64,000 nucleotides of DNA, taken from positions 2,088,001 through 2,152,000 of the forward strand of contig NC_080422.1 of the NCBI RefSeq assembly GCF_029873635.1, read 5' to 3'. The notes below the pieces were generated by a model. The model saw nothing but the letters and a program-made list of their open reading frames with translations, ran no database searches and had not been told where the DNA came from. Within the stretch, counting starts at the first letter, position 1. Each line of letters opens with the position of its first letter. The translations under genes were made by a program, and so were the position numbers. Of this stretch, positions 33,660-45,959 are shown piece after piece. The DNA comes from Malania oleifera (Eukaryota; Streptophyta; Magnoliopsida; Santalales; Ximeniaceae).

Positions 33660-33880
33660 ATATACCCATCATATATTTTACTTAATTAATTTATTAATTC
33701 AATTAAATAATATTTAAGTAATTAATAATTAATTTAATTTTACAATTTTTTTTTTATTTTTTCATACTATTTCTTTTATTTGTTTATTTAATACATTAAT
33801 TTAATAATGTTTAACTAATTAATTGATTAATAATTTTAATTTATTAATAAATTTTAAATTTTTTTTTTCGGGTTATAACA

Positions 33881-34388
33881 TTCTTCCCTCTTTTAAGAAA
33901 TTTCGTCCTCGAAATTTTGCTAGCTAATCAATCATTTCCTTATTTCAAAAATTCCACACATTTCCATATACTCTAATTTAAATAACAAAGAACCAACTTG
34001 ACCACAAATCATTTGATCACATCACTTAAATTATTCTCCTTCAAAGATTTTTTTTTCCCTGAACCAATCAACCTAACCTTCGAGTTCAAATCATGAGTTC
34101 TTATTTCTCTGTTCGGAAACATTACCATCAATGGATTTATCATGCTTTTCTAAAGCTAGCTACTTCTTCAGAAAAACACAAAAAACCATCAAGGGATTTC
34201 TGCCCCCAAACTTACGAAATACAATTCAGAATTCCTAACGGTATCTTAATCTACCCATTCCTATTTTTTTCGCAACTCAATCTTATACTCTGGTATAAAT
34301 CATTCCTAACCTAACACTTTAACATTTCCATATCCAGGCGATGTGAATCTAATCACACTTCTGGCTGGACTTTGTTCTGATACCACAA
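33881..34388 (-). mobile_element. B3 internal region, no coding capacity
   Basis: It is only 508 bp: polypurine tract, TTTCGTCCTCGAAATT, a leader segment homologous to the one in B1 (CCATCAAGGGATTTCTGCCC), and the primer site TTCTGATACCA at about 34374-34385. There is no gag or pol. Like B1, it is a long-LTR, non-autonomous form. Confidence 0.82.
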
Positions 34389-35487
34389 TGTAACACCTCG
34401 AACCCTTAAACCTGGGTTCAGCGCGTTATACCTGATAAAATCCTGATAATCCATAATCCATAATATACGCAGCGAAAAATATAAACATAATCTCCATATA
34501 ACATAATATCAGAGTTTACTAATTCTAACTATAATCCATAATAAATCATCAATCACATGCATTTCCATAAATCTACATAACTCTCAAAACATTTCAGTAT
34601 TTTCACAATCATTGCTTACTTAACAGCCTTAAAACATAAAGACATAAAACATAAATATTTACATTCCCCAAAATTAACATAGAAATATACCTTTTTTTTT
34701 TTTTCTATTTCCCAATAATGCTATAAAAATCTTGAGCTCTCAAAGTTTGATCTCGAGGAAATCCTGAAAAAGATAAATACATTTATATTCGGGTGAGACA
34801 CATCTCAGTAAGAGAAGAAATAATATATTAAAACAATGTATGACTAACATGAGTTTATATAACAACATAAAATTTAACATTTGAAAATCGTTAACATAAT
34901 TTCTGAAATCATTCACTGAACCTAGTCAATCACATGTAGAACATTTAACCCACGAGATTACCCAAGGATAGGGGTGATTACCTGCCCATACAAGTAGCAC
35001 CCCTCTACTCTGATACATTCGGCAACCCGAAGGTTTCTACTGAAGCATATCAGGGCACTCACCTAACTCAGTAAACCCTCAAGTATTAAATTGATCTCGT
35101 ACTCACACGGTTCAAACAAATGTTTACCGGCGGAGGCTCCCAAGATTAGGAAAATCTACCCGCCCATACAAGTAGGATCCCTCTGCCCTAGTACGTTATA
35201 CAGCTACTGTCACATATAAAGTTACTAGCACACTCGCCTTTTTCAGCAAGCCCTCAGGCGAAGAGTATGCCCTGCCCAAACGTAATATGTTCTACATATA
35301 TAAATACTTCTAATATCATAATACATTATTCTTTTCTATCATTATCATACACATCCGTTCATGTTCATAACTTAAACATTGCATTTCATTTCACTTTAAG
35401 TAACTCTTTTCCATTTTACATTGTTCACATTTCACATTTCATTTCTATTCCATTCATTTCCCATTTCATTTCATTTCATTTTATACC

Positions 35488-35705
35488 TAGCATCTTTCAG
35501 CAGTTTTACCCAACATCTTTCATCTGTTTTACCCAGCATTTTTCAGCTGTCATACATTTACCTAGCATCTTTCAGCTGTTTTACCCAACATTTTTTAGCT
35601 ATTACACATTTACCCAACATCTTTCAGCCGTTTTACCTAACATCTTTCAGCTGTTTTACCCAACATTTTTCAGCTATTTAGTCAACATTTTTCAGCTGTT
35701 TACAT
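35488..35705. repeat. 24-bp minisatellite in B3 5' LTR (about 9 units)
   Basis: About nine units of the CATCTTTCAGCTGTTTTACCCA type occur. Unit order resembles the partner LTR, so the array predates insertion. Confidence 0.8.
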
Positions 35706-36701
35706 GGTTGCATTAACACACACAAACTGCATAGTCCGTATCATGTTTTATTTACAATGCATTACTTACTTAACCTGTATCTCATATATTTAACATATAT
35801 TTGCACAGAATCTCATGTCACATAGTTTAGCAATAAAATTCATACATTGCCTGTAAAATAAGCCAACCAACATTTAACGTTTATATACTGAAAATACATT
35901 TCATTTCTTACATAATTATCCTGAAAATATTTTCTCACTTTCATCACTTCATTTTCACATATACGTACCTAAAAAACAGCCCTAAACTCAAAAAAACATA
36001 ATTTAAATGGTTGGCATTTTAAACCCATACTGAGACATATACGCGTAAATATAACACAATTCATTTTTCATTAAATTCATAAAAATTTTGATTTAATATA
36101 TATTTTTTTCCTTACTTGGTTTCTTGAACTACACCAACAGGGACCCCAAAAAGATGCTTGTGGCGCTCACCCGAATCCTGAAATTAAAAATTCTAATTTC
36201 ATGTAATTAATCATCAATCAAATATTATTTTAATATTTCCCAAACCCATAAATTCTAAATAAATAAATATACCCTTAAATATAGTCAAATTACCAAAATT
36301 TTCAAATCTCACTCTCGCTTTGGAGTAGGACTTAGAAAATCACTATTGAAAAATTACCTATGCCAAAATGATGACGACGACAACTAGGACCCCGTGGTGG
36401 TGTCTGATCATCGATTAAATGGCAGATTTAACGAGAAATTGAGAAATTAGGGAAAAATTACCTTACCCTAGGAATGGTGCCTACGCCGCTCCCACGACAA
36501 ATCTGCTCCAGTAGAAATGTCAGTGACGGAGTTAGAAATCTAACGACACCTTCTTTTTTTCAATGGGCGCTCATTAGGCTGACGAAATTGAGGAAAGAGA
36601 GGAGGAGACAGAAGGAGATGACGAAGAGAGAGAAGGAGATTGAGACAAGCATAGGAGAGAAGGCTGAAAAGATCCTGAGAGGCGTGAACTCTAGTAAGAT
36701 T

Positions 36702-36730
36702 GAATTGGATTTCAATTTGAAATCCAATTC
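36702..36730 (-). repeat. perfect leader palindrome, B3 5' LTR
   Basis: The arms GAATTGGATTTCAA and TTGAAATCCAATTC are perfect, with T36716 in the centre. It is the same position as in the left LTR. Confidence 0.82.
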
Positions 36731-37021
36731 ATTTAATTCTATCTTTATATTATTTTATATTATATTTTATATATATATATATATATACCCATCATATAAT
36801 TTACTTAATTAATTTAATTAAATAATATTTAATTAATTTATTAATTCAATTAAATAATATTTAAGTAATTAATAATTAATTTAATTTTACTATTTTTTTT
36901 ATTTTTTCATACTATTTCTTTATTTGTTTATTTAATACATTAATTCAATAATGTTTAACTAATTAATTGATTAATAATTTTAATTTATTAATTAATTTTA
37001 ATTTTTTTTTGGGTTATTACA

Positions 37022-38085
37022 TTTTATATAGTTATCCTGAAAATATTTTCTACTTTCATCAGTTCATTTTCGCATATACGTATCTAATAAATAGCCTTAA
37101 ACTAAAAAAAACATAATTTAATTGGTTGACATTTTAAACTCATACCGAAACATATATACGTATATATAAGATAATTTATTTTCCATCAAATTCATAAAAA
37201 ATTCTGATTTAATATATATTTTTCTCCTTACCTGGTTTCTTGAACTACGCCAACAAAAAATACTTGCGGTGCTCACTTGAGCCCTGAATCAAAAATCCTA
37301 ATTTTATTAAATTAATCCTAAATAAAATATTATTTTAATATTTTTTAGACCCATAAATTTCAAATAAATAATTATACCCTCAAATATAACCAATTTACCT
37401 AATTTTTGAAATCCCACTCTTACTTTGGAGTGGGGCCTAAAAAACCTCAATCGAAAATTTACTCCGGCCAAAACATCAACAATCATGACTAGGACCACGT
37501 GGTGGTGCCCGATCGTCGATTTAATGGCAAATTCAAGGAGAAATTAAGGATTTAGAAGAAATATACATTTCCCCATGAGTGATGCCTATGCCGCTCCCAC
37601 GATAAATCTGCTCCAATAGAAATGTCGGTGATGGAGTTAGGAACCTAACAGTACCTTTCGTTTTCTAATCGGCACTCGTTAAGTTGACAAAATTGAGAAG
37701 AGAGAGGAGGATGACGGAGGAGTGAGACGCAGACAGAGAGAGATACTGAGAGAAATGCTGAGAGGCGCTGATCTTCCTGAGGAAGAAATCTTCCTGAGGA
37801 AGTTTTTACTTCCTATATAAATAATATATATTATTATATAATTAAATCTTATATATATATATATATCTTTATTCCAAATTTTTTACTATTATTTATTTAT
37901 TTATTTAATTACTTAATTTAATAATGTTTTATTAATTAAATAATTAATTAAAATTACTCTTAATTTTTTTTCATACTATTTCTTTTTACTTGTTTATTTA
38001 ATACATTAATTTAATAATGCTTAACTAATTAATTGATTAATAATTTTAATTAATTAATTTTTAAATTTTTTTTCAAGTTATTACA
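37022..38085 (-). mobile_element. B1 5' LTR, last part
   Basis: It resumes TTTTATATAGTTATCCTG after B3 and follows 19740-20847. It includes the hairpin set at 37768-37822 and ends CAAGTTATTACA, directly followed by the target duplication TTTAT. Confidence 0.85.
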
Positions 38086-38484
38086 TTTATAGTCCACATA
38101 ACACTCTAGAAAATAATGAAGCAACCAACCTACATGATGACCAACCAATAAAGATCTGTCGGATATCAAGGAGCACCCTAAGACACAAGAGATCTTCCAA
38201 GTAAACCACCTAAATCAGTTAAAATGCAATGAAATTCCTCCTAGTCCAAATTCAAGAGAGTGGGGTATGACCTAGACCAATGGAAGATACTAGAAATGCA
38301 TCTAGAGTAAATCTCGACGGTTGAGAAGGAGTGCTCCCTAAAGATTCTTTTATTTCGTTCTTTCCAGATTTCTCAATAAACCACCCCTATAATAGTTGCT
38401 ATGAGATTCTTCAAAAAACCTTTAAGTAACATAGAATTCCAAATATCATAGAACGAACTAATCTCATACGACATGAGCATCTAT
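38086..38484 (-). pseudogene. LINE ORF2 C-terminal fragment
   Basis: The minus strand (about 38475-38230) reads YDIWNSMLLKGFLKNL then, after a stop, EIWKERNKRIFREHSFSTVE. The W.IW.ERN.R.F pattern marks the C-terminal end of plant L1-type ORF2, near the zinc-knuckle reverse transcriptase tail. It is in the opposite orientation to the endonuclease fragment left of 6028. It is interrupted at the right by a copia-like LTR. Confidence 0.6.
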
Positions 38485-39547
38485 TATTAATTTAGGTGTA
38501 ATCCCAAGAAGGAGGGGTGAATTGGGTATTTTAAAATCTAGGTCACTCAAGTCCTAAATTTGAAAACTTACAACCATACATGTACAACCTATATGACAAG
38601 TAATTCAGTATTTCTCAACTTATCAATTTAATGTGTGACTTAATCAAACAAACTGAATTAGCCAATTACTTAACATACACCACAAACAGATAAATAAATG
38701 TAGGCGAGAATTAAAAGAGTTAAGGGAAAAAAAGATGCAAACTCAGATTTTTACGAGGTTCGGCCTACCCCGGCCTACGTCCTCGCCTTGAGCAACCCAC
38801 TTAAGGAATCCACTAATTCCGCTCCTTTAACTAGGATAAAGCTTCCCTTTACAGTTTGCTGCTTACAAGAGGCATACCTTCCTCCTTAACCTAGTTCACA
38901 ACCTGAACTGTCAATACAATAAGATGATTACAATTTTCTGCAAACTCAAAGGCTTCTTAACAAGCTAATGAGTACAATTGAAATCCTATTACATATTCAG
39001 ATGATATAACTTGAAACTCAATATAGTGTATGTAATATGATCAATAAGGTCTTTTGCAAATATCTAAATCAAAGATATGATCTTTATAAAAATATTTATA
39101 CAATGAGTTTTCTGCAAAGATGTAAATCAAATATATGATTTTTATAAAAATATTTATATGATGAGTTTTCTGCAAAGATCAAATATATTTAACAATAATA
39201 AAGCTGAGATGAAATCTTTGAATAAAGAATAAACAGATAGTTTTCAAAGATTTAGATCTTTAACAAAACCTTTTCTAAAAAAAAAAAAAAAAATCTTCAC
39301 ATAACATACATATATATAAGAACTCAAGATCTGGCTCTCAAATAATATTTCACAATTAGTTTGTGAGAGAATAAATTTAATATCAAAACACAATACTTTA
39401 TTTACCAAACCTCCAAGAACACGATCTTGATTGCAACAATATAAATGAATGGCCTGATCTTTAAAATCAACTTAGAGAATGCCCCCAAAAAGTTTGAATC
39501 TGATAGAGTGTAGGCAAAGTGTTCAAGAGTTGTTCTTTAGGGTTTAG
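38485..39547 (-). mobile_element. partial copia-like LTR
   Basis: The opening TTTAGGTGTAATCCCAAGAAG followed by GGAGGGGTGAATTGGG matches the layout of the SIRE-like LTR at 17596 (GGTGTATTCC..GGGGGTGAATTG). The block GAGGTTCGGCCTACCCCGGC then CTACGTCCTCGCC (about 38756-38790) matches the equivalent block in the other copia LTRs. It stops at 39547 where gypsy LTR E begins, and the remainder is not found. The exact left boundary is uncertain. Confidence 0.6.
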
Positions 39548-40775
39548 TGCGACGCCCCAATTTTTCATACCATTTTTTTAAATAACACATATAATTACAT
39601 ATCAGCCACGTCAACCTCTGATACCATAATACATAACCTGACCCTAAGAGGGTACCAGGTACACAATCATCATCACATTCACAAACCTAATGGCAGAAGT
39701 CATTTATAAATACATACCATAGAGAATACACATTCCAGAGTACTAATTCATCCATATATACATGTCTAACACTTTCCCAAAAAGAAACGCAAAATACTCC
39801 AGGAAAATCCTCCATCCCTAGCTCATAACACTCACCCTGTCTACACAGGGCATCAGCTCCCCTCTATCTCAGAGCTCTATCACTAGGTTTATCTCGGTTT
39901 CCTAAAATATTTAAATGATTAGGTGAGACATATCTCAGTAAGACAGAATAAATTATCTTTAGTGTGTGGCTATATGAGATTCACTATATCATAACATAAT
40001 TCATTTCAGTGACAATATCTTCTGAGAAAATATATCAGTTCCACATTCATAATCATATAGATATAAAACACAAGCTTTCATAAGCTTTTAATTCCATTTC
40101 TAAAACCATTCACATGCAACCCATGTTTACCAGCGAAGTTACTAAGAATACGGGAGATTACATGCTCATACATGCAGTTCCCCTCTGTTCTGATATCATT
40201 TTATCTTACCCGATTAACTCGGGTTCGACTACAATTGATACTCATCAAGGCACTCACCTTACTCAGTAAGCCCTCAGGCGGTGTGTTTTACTTCGCTTTA
40301 ATAATTTATGATATTAACTCACGCTATTCCATTTCCCATTTTCATTCTCTTTTCCATTTTCATTTCCATTTCATTTCCTTTCCATTTCGTTTCCATTTCA
40401 TTTTCATTTCCATTTCCATTTCCATTTCCATTTCACATCTAGCTCATGAGTGTCCTTAGTTACATCTGCATCTGTAACTCATGGCTTCCCTGAGGATATT
40501 TTTCACGTCATGCTTTACCCCATGGTCGAGGTCACTCTCCATATTCCACGCCATGCTTCCCTCCATGGTTAGAGTTGTGCGGCCCGAAGGCTGGACCTAA
40601 CCGTAGTTGGCCTACTCGGTTATATCAAAATAATCATACCATATACTCGTCTGTAGTACGAATAGCCAGCCATATACCTTGATCCGGACTCAGGAGGCAA
40701 AACAACCCTTCACACTGGCTTATTCGAACTGTCACGCCACACGCTCTATGAGCCTGTGTGGTTGCACTTAATTAT
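39548..40775 (-). mobile_element. gypsy LTR E, first part
   Basis: It begins TGCGACGCCCCAATTTTTC. It has the conserved LTR blocks GGTGAGACATATCTCAGTAAG (about 39921) and AGTTGTGCGGCCCGAAGGC (40573-40591), and a run of TTTCCATTTCC repeats (about 40326-40434). It is interrupted by LTR D and continues at 45081. The far end is not identifiable. Confidence 0.65.
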
Positions 40776-42132
40776 TGTAAGGACCCAAACCAGAGTGGGT
40801 TCTTATATATAAATTTTTCAGCGGACGCAAATAAATTTAAATTATTTTTATTACTAGAACACTAATTAGCTTGTCTCAACTATTAAAATGCAAATTTATA
40901 AAATTCTAAAATACACAAACATATTCTAAATTATATTATGTTAAATTTTTATTCTACTCTACTCTTTCTATTTCCACCCATGTACTTGCTACGCCAAATT
41001 TCTGGTACACTCTTCAAAATGATCTGAAATGTAAAATAATGATTGGGGGTGAGATGACGCCCAGTAAGTAAATAAGATTATTATTAGTGTGTGGTCAAAA
41101 TGAGCTTTTATAATATTTTAATTTCTTAAAATAATATTTAATACTATAACTTCAAAATTGCTTTAAAAATAAATGTAAATTTAAAATTTTCTGTATAAAA
41201 CTTTTACTATCATTTATAACAGTAAAATTTTATAATCATATACTATAGCTGTTAAACTGAACTTTTTAACTTTTGAAATTACAACTATAATACTCAATCA
41301 TGTACTGTAAAAACCACTTTTAGGCCTGTTAATCGTAAGTCATGTTTACCCCCATGATTGGGTTGTGCGGTCCGAAGACTGGACTTAATTGGCTAGTCGC
41401 CTAAATTAAATCAACGTATATCATCATTAAGTGAGATTTTCCCTATTAAATTTTGGTCCGACCCAAGTGTGCACTCAGGAGAAACTCACTACCATATAAG
41501 ACCACTCTGCAAATAGCGTGGGTGCACTCTGATCCGTTTAAACTTTAAGTTGCGGTACCGAACATTTGTATTTTTTTATATCGTCTGTGCCATAAGGGGT
41601 TTTGAAAACATCTTATTAGAGAATTTATAAAATTACAATAATAACATGAAAATCTCATTTTTTTACTCATTTTTTCATGAAATACGTAACGTAAAAATCA
41701 ACTCTTGTCATTTTTACTCATATTTTCGTGAAATATGCAATGTAAAAATAAGCTCATGCCACACAATTTTCGTGTTAAAAATATTTTCTTGAATAAAAAT
41801 TAAAGCTATAAAATACCCGAAGGGTTTAGAATGTTTCTTGACTTAAAAATAAACACAATTATATTAAAGATAAAACTGGTATAATTAAACATGCGTAAAA
41901 ATAAATTTGGGAGATTTTATGAAAATAACTAGCATAATCAAAATTTACTTACAAATAAATTCGGGTAAAAATTTTAAATAAAAATAAAACATAATCGAAT
42001 TTACTTACCAATAAACTCGGGTATAAATTTTAATAAAAATATAACATAATCAAAATTTACTTACCTCTTACTTAACTTTGTATTACGATCACAACGAATA
42101 TCTTTAAAAAATGAGATCGGAAAGAGTGAGTG

Positions 42133-44137
42133 TGTAACGACTTGCTTAATAAACTGGGTTTTTTTTTTTTTTTTTATACTATAATAATCTACATGTTCTG
42201 ATACCATACTGGGATAAACCCAATCATTAACCTAAGCATCAAGAAGCAGAAATCAAATAGACATGACCATATGTAAATATATATACAATACCATACAATA
42301 CAATACCAAAGTTCTAACATGTTTCCCAAAATATACACACATATCTGTTTCCCAAAAATACCCTCAACTATACTGGGATATACAAAAATCCTCCACGATA
42401 CTCACTTCACTGATAGGGCACTACTGAATCCCCTCTATCAGCGAGCCTGGTCTGCTCGCCTACCTAGATCACCTGAAAAATGATTAAACACTGGGATGAG
42501 CCAACGCTCAATAAGACGAAATATGCTATTACTAGTATGTGGCGGATGAGCTATAATATTATGAAAATCTATTTTCATATAATCAAGTATAACTGGATAC
42601 GTAAGTACAGTACAAGTGATAAAATCCACCCCCCATCCATGTTGCTTAACATACCAGTATTGTAGGTTACTATTCAAAATAATTCTAGTATACATAAGTA
42701 TTTTCCCTATTTCTGTAAAGTTGTATATACGTAATAGTAACTGAAAACTTTCCCTGTGGATAATTGTGTGTCATGACTTAACCCCTCATGACAGGGTTGT
42801 GCGGCCCGTAGGCGGGATCTACACTTGCTGGCCGACCAGGGTAAATCACTATACTCCATGATTTGGCCACCTCAACCCATATCTGATGGAGAGCCTGTCC
42901 ACGTCAAGGGCCTAGGTGATCGACCTACTACTACGTATTATCTATATAGGTGGTTGCACTCATAACATAACATAATATTTGTAGCAATGGTACCGTACTT
43001 TGTAACTCCATAGTCCAACAGGGTCTCATACTATATAATATATTTCTATATACAGCTATCTGATTTACCATGATTCTGAAATAACCGTAATTACCATGAT
43101 ACTGAATAAACTGTAACTGTAATCCAAATGTCATAGTATTGAGAACTGTATATTCATAACACCGAGAACTGCATAATCATAATACTGAAATTCGTATAAT
43201 CATGGTACTGAGATTCGTATAATCATGGTACTAGAATTGATATAATCATGGTACTGAAATTCGTAAAATATATCTCCGTACTATATTCATATTCTCAAGC
43301 CACACCATACTTTAATACATAATTTTCATAATTTAATAAACTGTATAATATTTTAAAAATACCTAGCATAACATATTTCTCTTACCTGACGACCAGAAAG
43401 CCCTTACGGTATGCTGGCCTAACCCCCGCAGGGTCTCCTACATAACACCCTGAAAACAACATTTGATAGAATAGAATATCAGTATTTCTTTGCCTACATC
43501 ATTTCCTATAACTATCATAAGGCCAAAAATGGATTAAAAGGCCTTACCCTGATTTTTGGATGAAATCCAACTTCGTTTCACTAATGATCCGCTCCAGCAG
43601 ACTTGTAGAAAACTTCACTAGGAGAGTCGTGGTGGCTTCAGATCGTCGATCTGGCGACTAACGGGGCCAGAATCGAAGAGAGAAGGGAAAGGGTTCGTAG
43701 GAGAGAGAGAGAAGACTGAAATTTGAATAAAAATTCAAGTTTGCTTTATTTATAGGGCTAGATTCATTGATGAGACATGTCATCTCATCGACGAGTCCTT
43801 TAGTAAATTCGTCAACAAACCCTACCCTTTGTCGATGAAATTCAGAGTAGCCCAAATCCGTCTCTCGGTATTTTCTTGTCGACGAAATCTTGCCTTCGTC
43901 GACGAGGTCCTAAAGACCTTTGTCGACGAAACCTTGTATTCATCGACAAATTTCCTTATACACTCATCGACGAACCCCTGTATTCGTCAACGAGTCTTGG
44001 CAATTCCTTGAAGTTATTACTATTATTATTATTTCCAAAATGCGATGTCGTCGACAAAGTCTACGGCCTCCTTCTGTTCCTGTTCCCATTTTCCTCTCTC
44101 TTATTATTTAAATACTATTATTTTTCGGGTTACTACA
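42133..44137 (-). mobile_element. solo gypsy LTR C (family S2), inserted in D
   Basis: It is 2005 bp, TGTAACGACTTGC to CGGGTTACTACA. Flanks GAGTG (42128-42132) and GGGTG (44138-44142) are a 5-bp duplication with one change. It belongs to the same family as 21814-23849 (shared GCTGGCCGACCAGGGTAAAT and dyad array). Orientation is minus. U3 is at the right, with TATA (minus CCCTATAAATAAAG) at about 43746-43759. Confidence 0.82.
43763..44060 (-). repeat. TCGTCGACGA-like array in solo LTR C
   Basis: Eleven dyads occur in about 300 bp, the largest gypsy array in the window, all upstream of the TATA box. The ACGT-core site of S1 and S2 appears here as ATGACATG, a form expected from CpG decay. Confidence 0.8.
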
Positions 44138-44729
44138 GGGTGAGTGAGAATTTTAATTATAATAAAAATTCTCCCTCTACCACTAATTCTTTCACTCACT
44201 AATCATTCTCTTCATTTGGAAATTTTTTTGTGAAAAATGAATATTGAGAGCTAACTATTTTTGGGAAAATTTTAGGGAAGAAAATTGAATTTGTAAAAGT
44301 ATGTGGAGAGGTGTGAAATTATATTTTTTTTAAATTAAGGAATGAACATGGATGAGTTAGGTATGAACTAGGTATGAGATGGGGATGGAGATCATCTGGG
44401 CAAAATGGGAGTGCTTGTCGACACTCCCATTTGATTAATTTTTAATTAATTTACTTAATTAATTAATTAATTAATTAATTTTTATTTTTTTAAAAGTATT
44501 ATTATTATCATTGTTATTATTTTTAAGCTATCTTTTAGTATTTTTTTATGAAGAAAATTAAATTCGAAATTCGAGGTCCCACACAACTTCGAGACTTAAG
44601 TGGGTCCTACGTAACTCCAATAGTCTTCACACAATTTTATGGGCCCTACACAGTTTCGGGACTCATGTGAACCCCACACGGGACTCATGTGGGTCCCACA
44701 CGATCTTATGGCCCCACATAGAATACTTA

Positions 44730-44730
<1 letters not shown>

Positions 44731-44780
<50 letters not shown>
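44731..44780. repeat. (ATT)n microsatellite
   Basis: About 16 uninterrupted units occur inside LTR D. Open frames of poly-Asn or poly-Tyr across it are artefacts. Confidence 0.95.
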
Positions 44781-44781
<1 letters not shown>

Positions 44782-45080
44782 TATATAAATTATATCATTC
44801 AAAACATTATTTTATGTACATGTACTTATTTACGTGTACAAACAGTGTCTATTCTGTTTATCTTATGAAATTCTATTTTGACGAGACCGACCTCCAAGAA
44901 GCGACTGAGCCACAATGGTCTTTGAGCGCTCGCTAAGATAAGGTCTTTCTTAGGCATCAAACATGGAATCAATGATCCTACAAAAAAGCACTTCTGTATT
45001 GATATTAACTAAATGACCATTTTTATTATTTTACTATTATTATTATGCTTTAATCGTATATATATTTTTGGGTCATCACA

Positions 45081-45959
45081 ATCACCACTAGAAACAGTAC
45101 CGTGCTCATTTCAATAACATATCCATCCATCAGGGTTTCATTTCCACATTTCAATAATTCAAAATTGCAGTATTTCACAATGTAATTTTTCATATTTCCA
45201 GTATTCTCATTTCACATTCATATTGCAGTATTCAGGTTACAATATTTACATTTTTTATATTCATATTTCAATATCCATATTGCAGTATTTACATTATAAT
45301 ATTCACATTCTCATATTCACATTTTAATATTCACATTTCATCATTCTCATTGTAGCATTATCATTGCAATGTTCACATTTTCAACATTCTCAACTCATTT
45401 CATCATTTCAATAATATTTCATCACTTCAATACTCATTTCATCTCATAATAACATATACATATCTCATTTCACATTCATCAACATTTCTCAATAAAACAT
45501 TCCCACATTTCATATTTCATCATTTCTCAGAAGACACTTTTCAGTACATATCACTTTTCATCATCTTTCACATTTCAAATCTCATATTTCAATATAAATT
45601 TCATAACTTCATTGTTCTCGATGTAAATCATTTAACTCAATTTCAAATGCATTTCAGTATAAATCATATGCCACACAAAATTTTCATCTGATAATCATAT
45701 CATAATAAATTTTGGGTAAATATCATATTCCATTTTTCATATTTCTTAACCAAATTTTCAAAAAAGACTGCTATAATTTATTCCCCTTACCTGCCTTACA
45801 TAGAGGTCTACAAACACCCTAAAACATACGTTCCTTAGCATTCGTAGCTCAAAACCCTAAAAATCACATTTTTCCCAAGTTATTCAACATTTCCTCCATA
45901 ATATTGATTACCGATTTTTGTCATCCATTAAAATATTTTGACTTGCCTCACTATTAAAT
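45081..45959 (-). mobile_element. gypsy LTR E, second part
   Basis: It resumes ATCACCACTAGAAACAGTACC after LTR D. It is rich in CATTTC/CATATT short repeats (about 45100-45560), has the CTTACCTGCC segment, and fades out near 45955 without a recognisable LTR end. Confidence 0.5.

Larger units (their letters stand above)
31892..33880 (-). mobile_element. B3 3' LTR, second part
   Basis: It continues the LTR split by B2 and ends TCGGGTTATAACA. It includes the 24-bp minisatellite (32269-32490), a leader palindrome (33487-33515) and long (TA)n runs (33553-33570 and 33614-33657). Confidence 0.82.
34389..37021 (-). mobile_element. B3 5' LTR
   Basis: It is 2633 bp, TGTAACACCTCGAACC to GGGTTATTACA. 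It is complete and shows what is missing from the left copy. It includes the minisatellite (35488-35705) and the palindrome (36702-36730). Several apparent open frames (for example around 35267-35716) are low-complexity Phe/His/Ile readings of the LTR, not genes. Confidence 0.85.
6028..38085 (-). mobile_element. B1: composite 32-kb Ty3/gypsy insertion with nested elements
   Basis: The outer LTRs begin TGTAACGCCCC (6028) and end TTATTACA (38085). The host sequence is duplicated exactly on both sides: TTTAT at 6023-6027 and at 38086-38090. This proves that everything between is one original insertion plus later insertions. Its left (3') LTR is 6028-7148 plus 19652-20847, its internal part is 20848-21624, and its right (5') LTR is 21625-21813, 23850-24584 and 37022-38085. 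Orientation is minus, since the tRNA primer site lies just left of the right LTR. Nested inside are element A, a copia remnant, a solo LTR, and B3 containing B2. Confidence 0.85.
40776..45080 (-). mobile_element. solo gypsy LTR D, split by solo LTR C
   Basis: It begins TGTAAGGACCCAAACC and ends GGGTCATCACA, about 2.3 kb without the insert. The flanks ATTAT (40771-40775) and ATCAC (45081-45085) are read as a duplicated ATCAC with two C-to-T changes in the left copy. It has the conserved block GGGTTGTGCGGTCCGAAGACT (41360-41380). No internal domain remains. Confidence 0.72.

Noticed and set aside
35267..35716. 149-codon and overlapping 86-codon frames
   Set aside because: They are readings of the B3 LTR minisatellite, with repeated Phe-Gln-Leu-Phe-Tyr units and no domain.
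3740..38484. Twin-priming origin of the two opposed LINE fragments
   Set aside because: Twin priming inverts the 5' segment in the other relative orientation, and the expected tail at the outer end is absent.
44596..44936. Poly-Asn and poly-Tyr frames
   Set aside because: They cross the (ATT)n microsatellite and exist only because of it.
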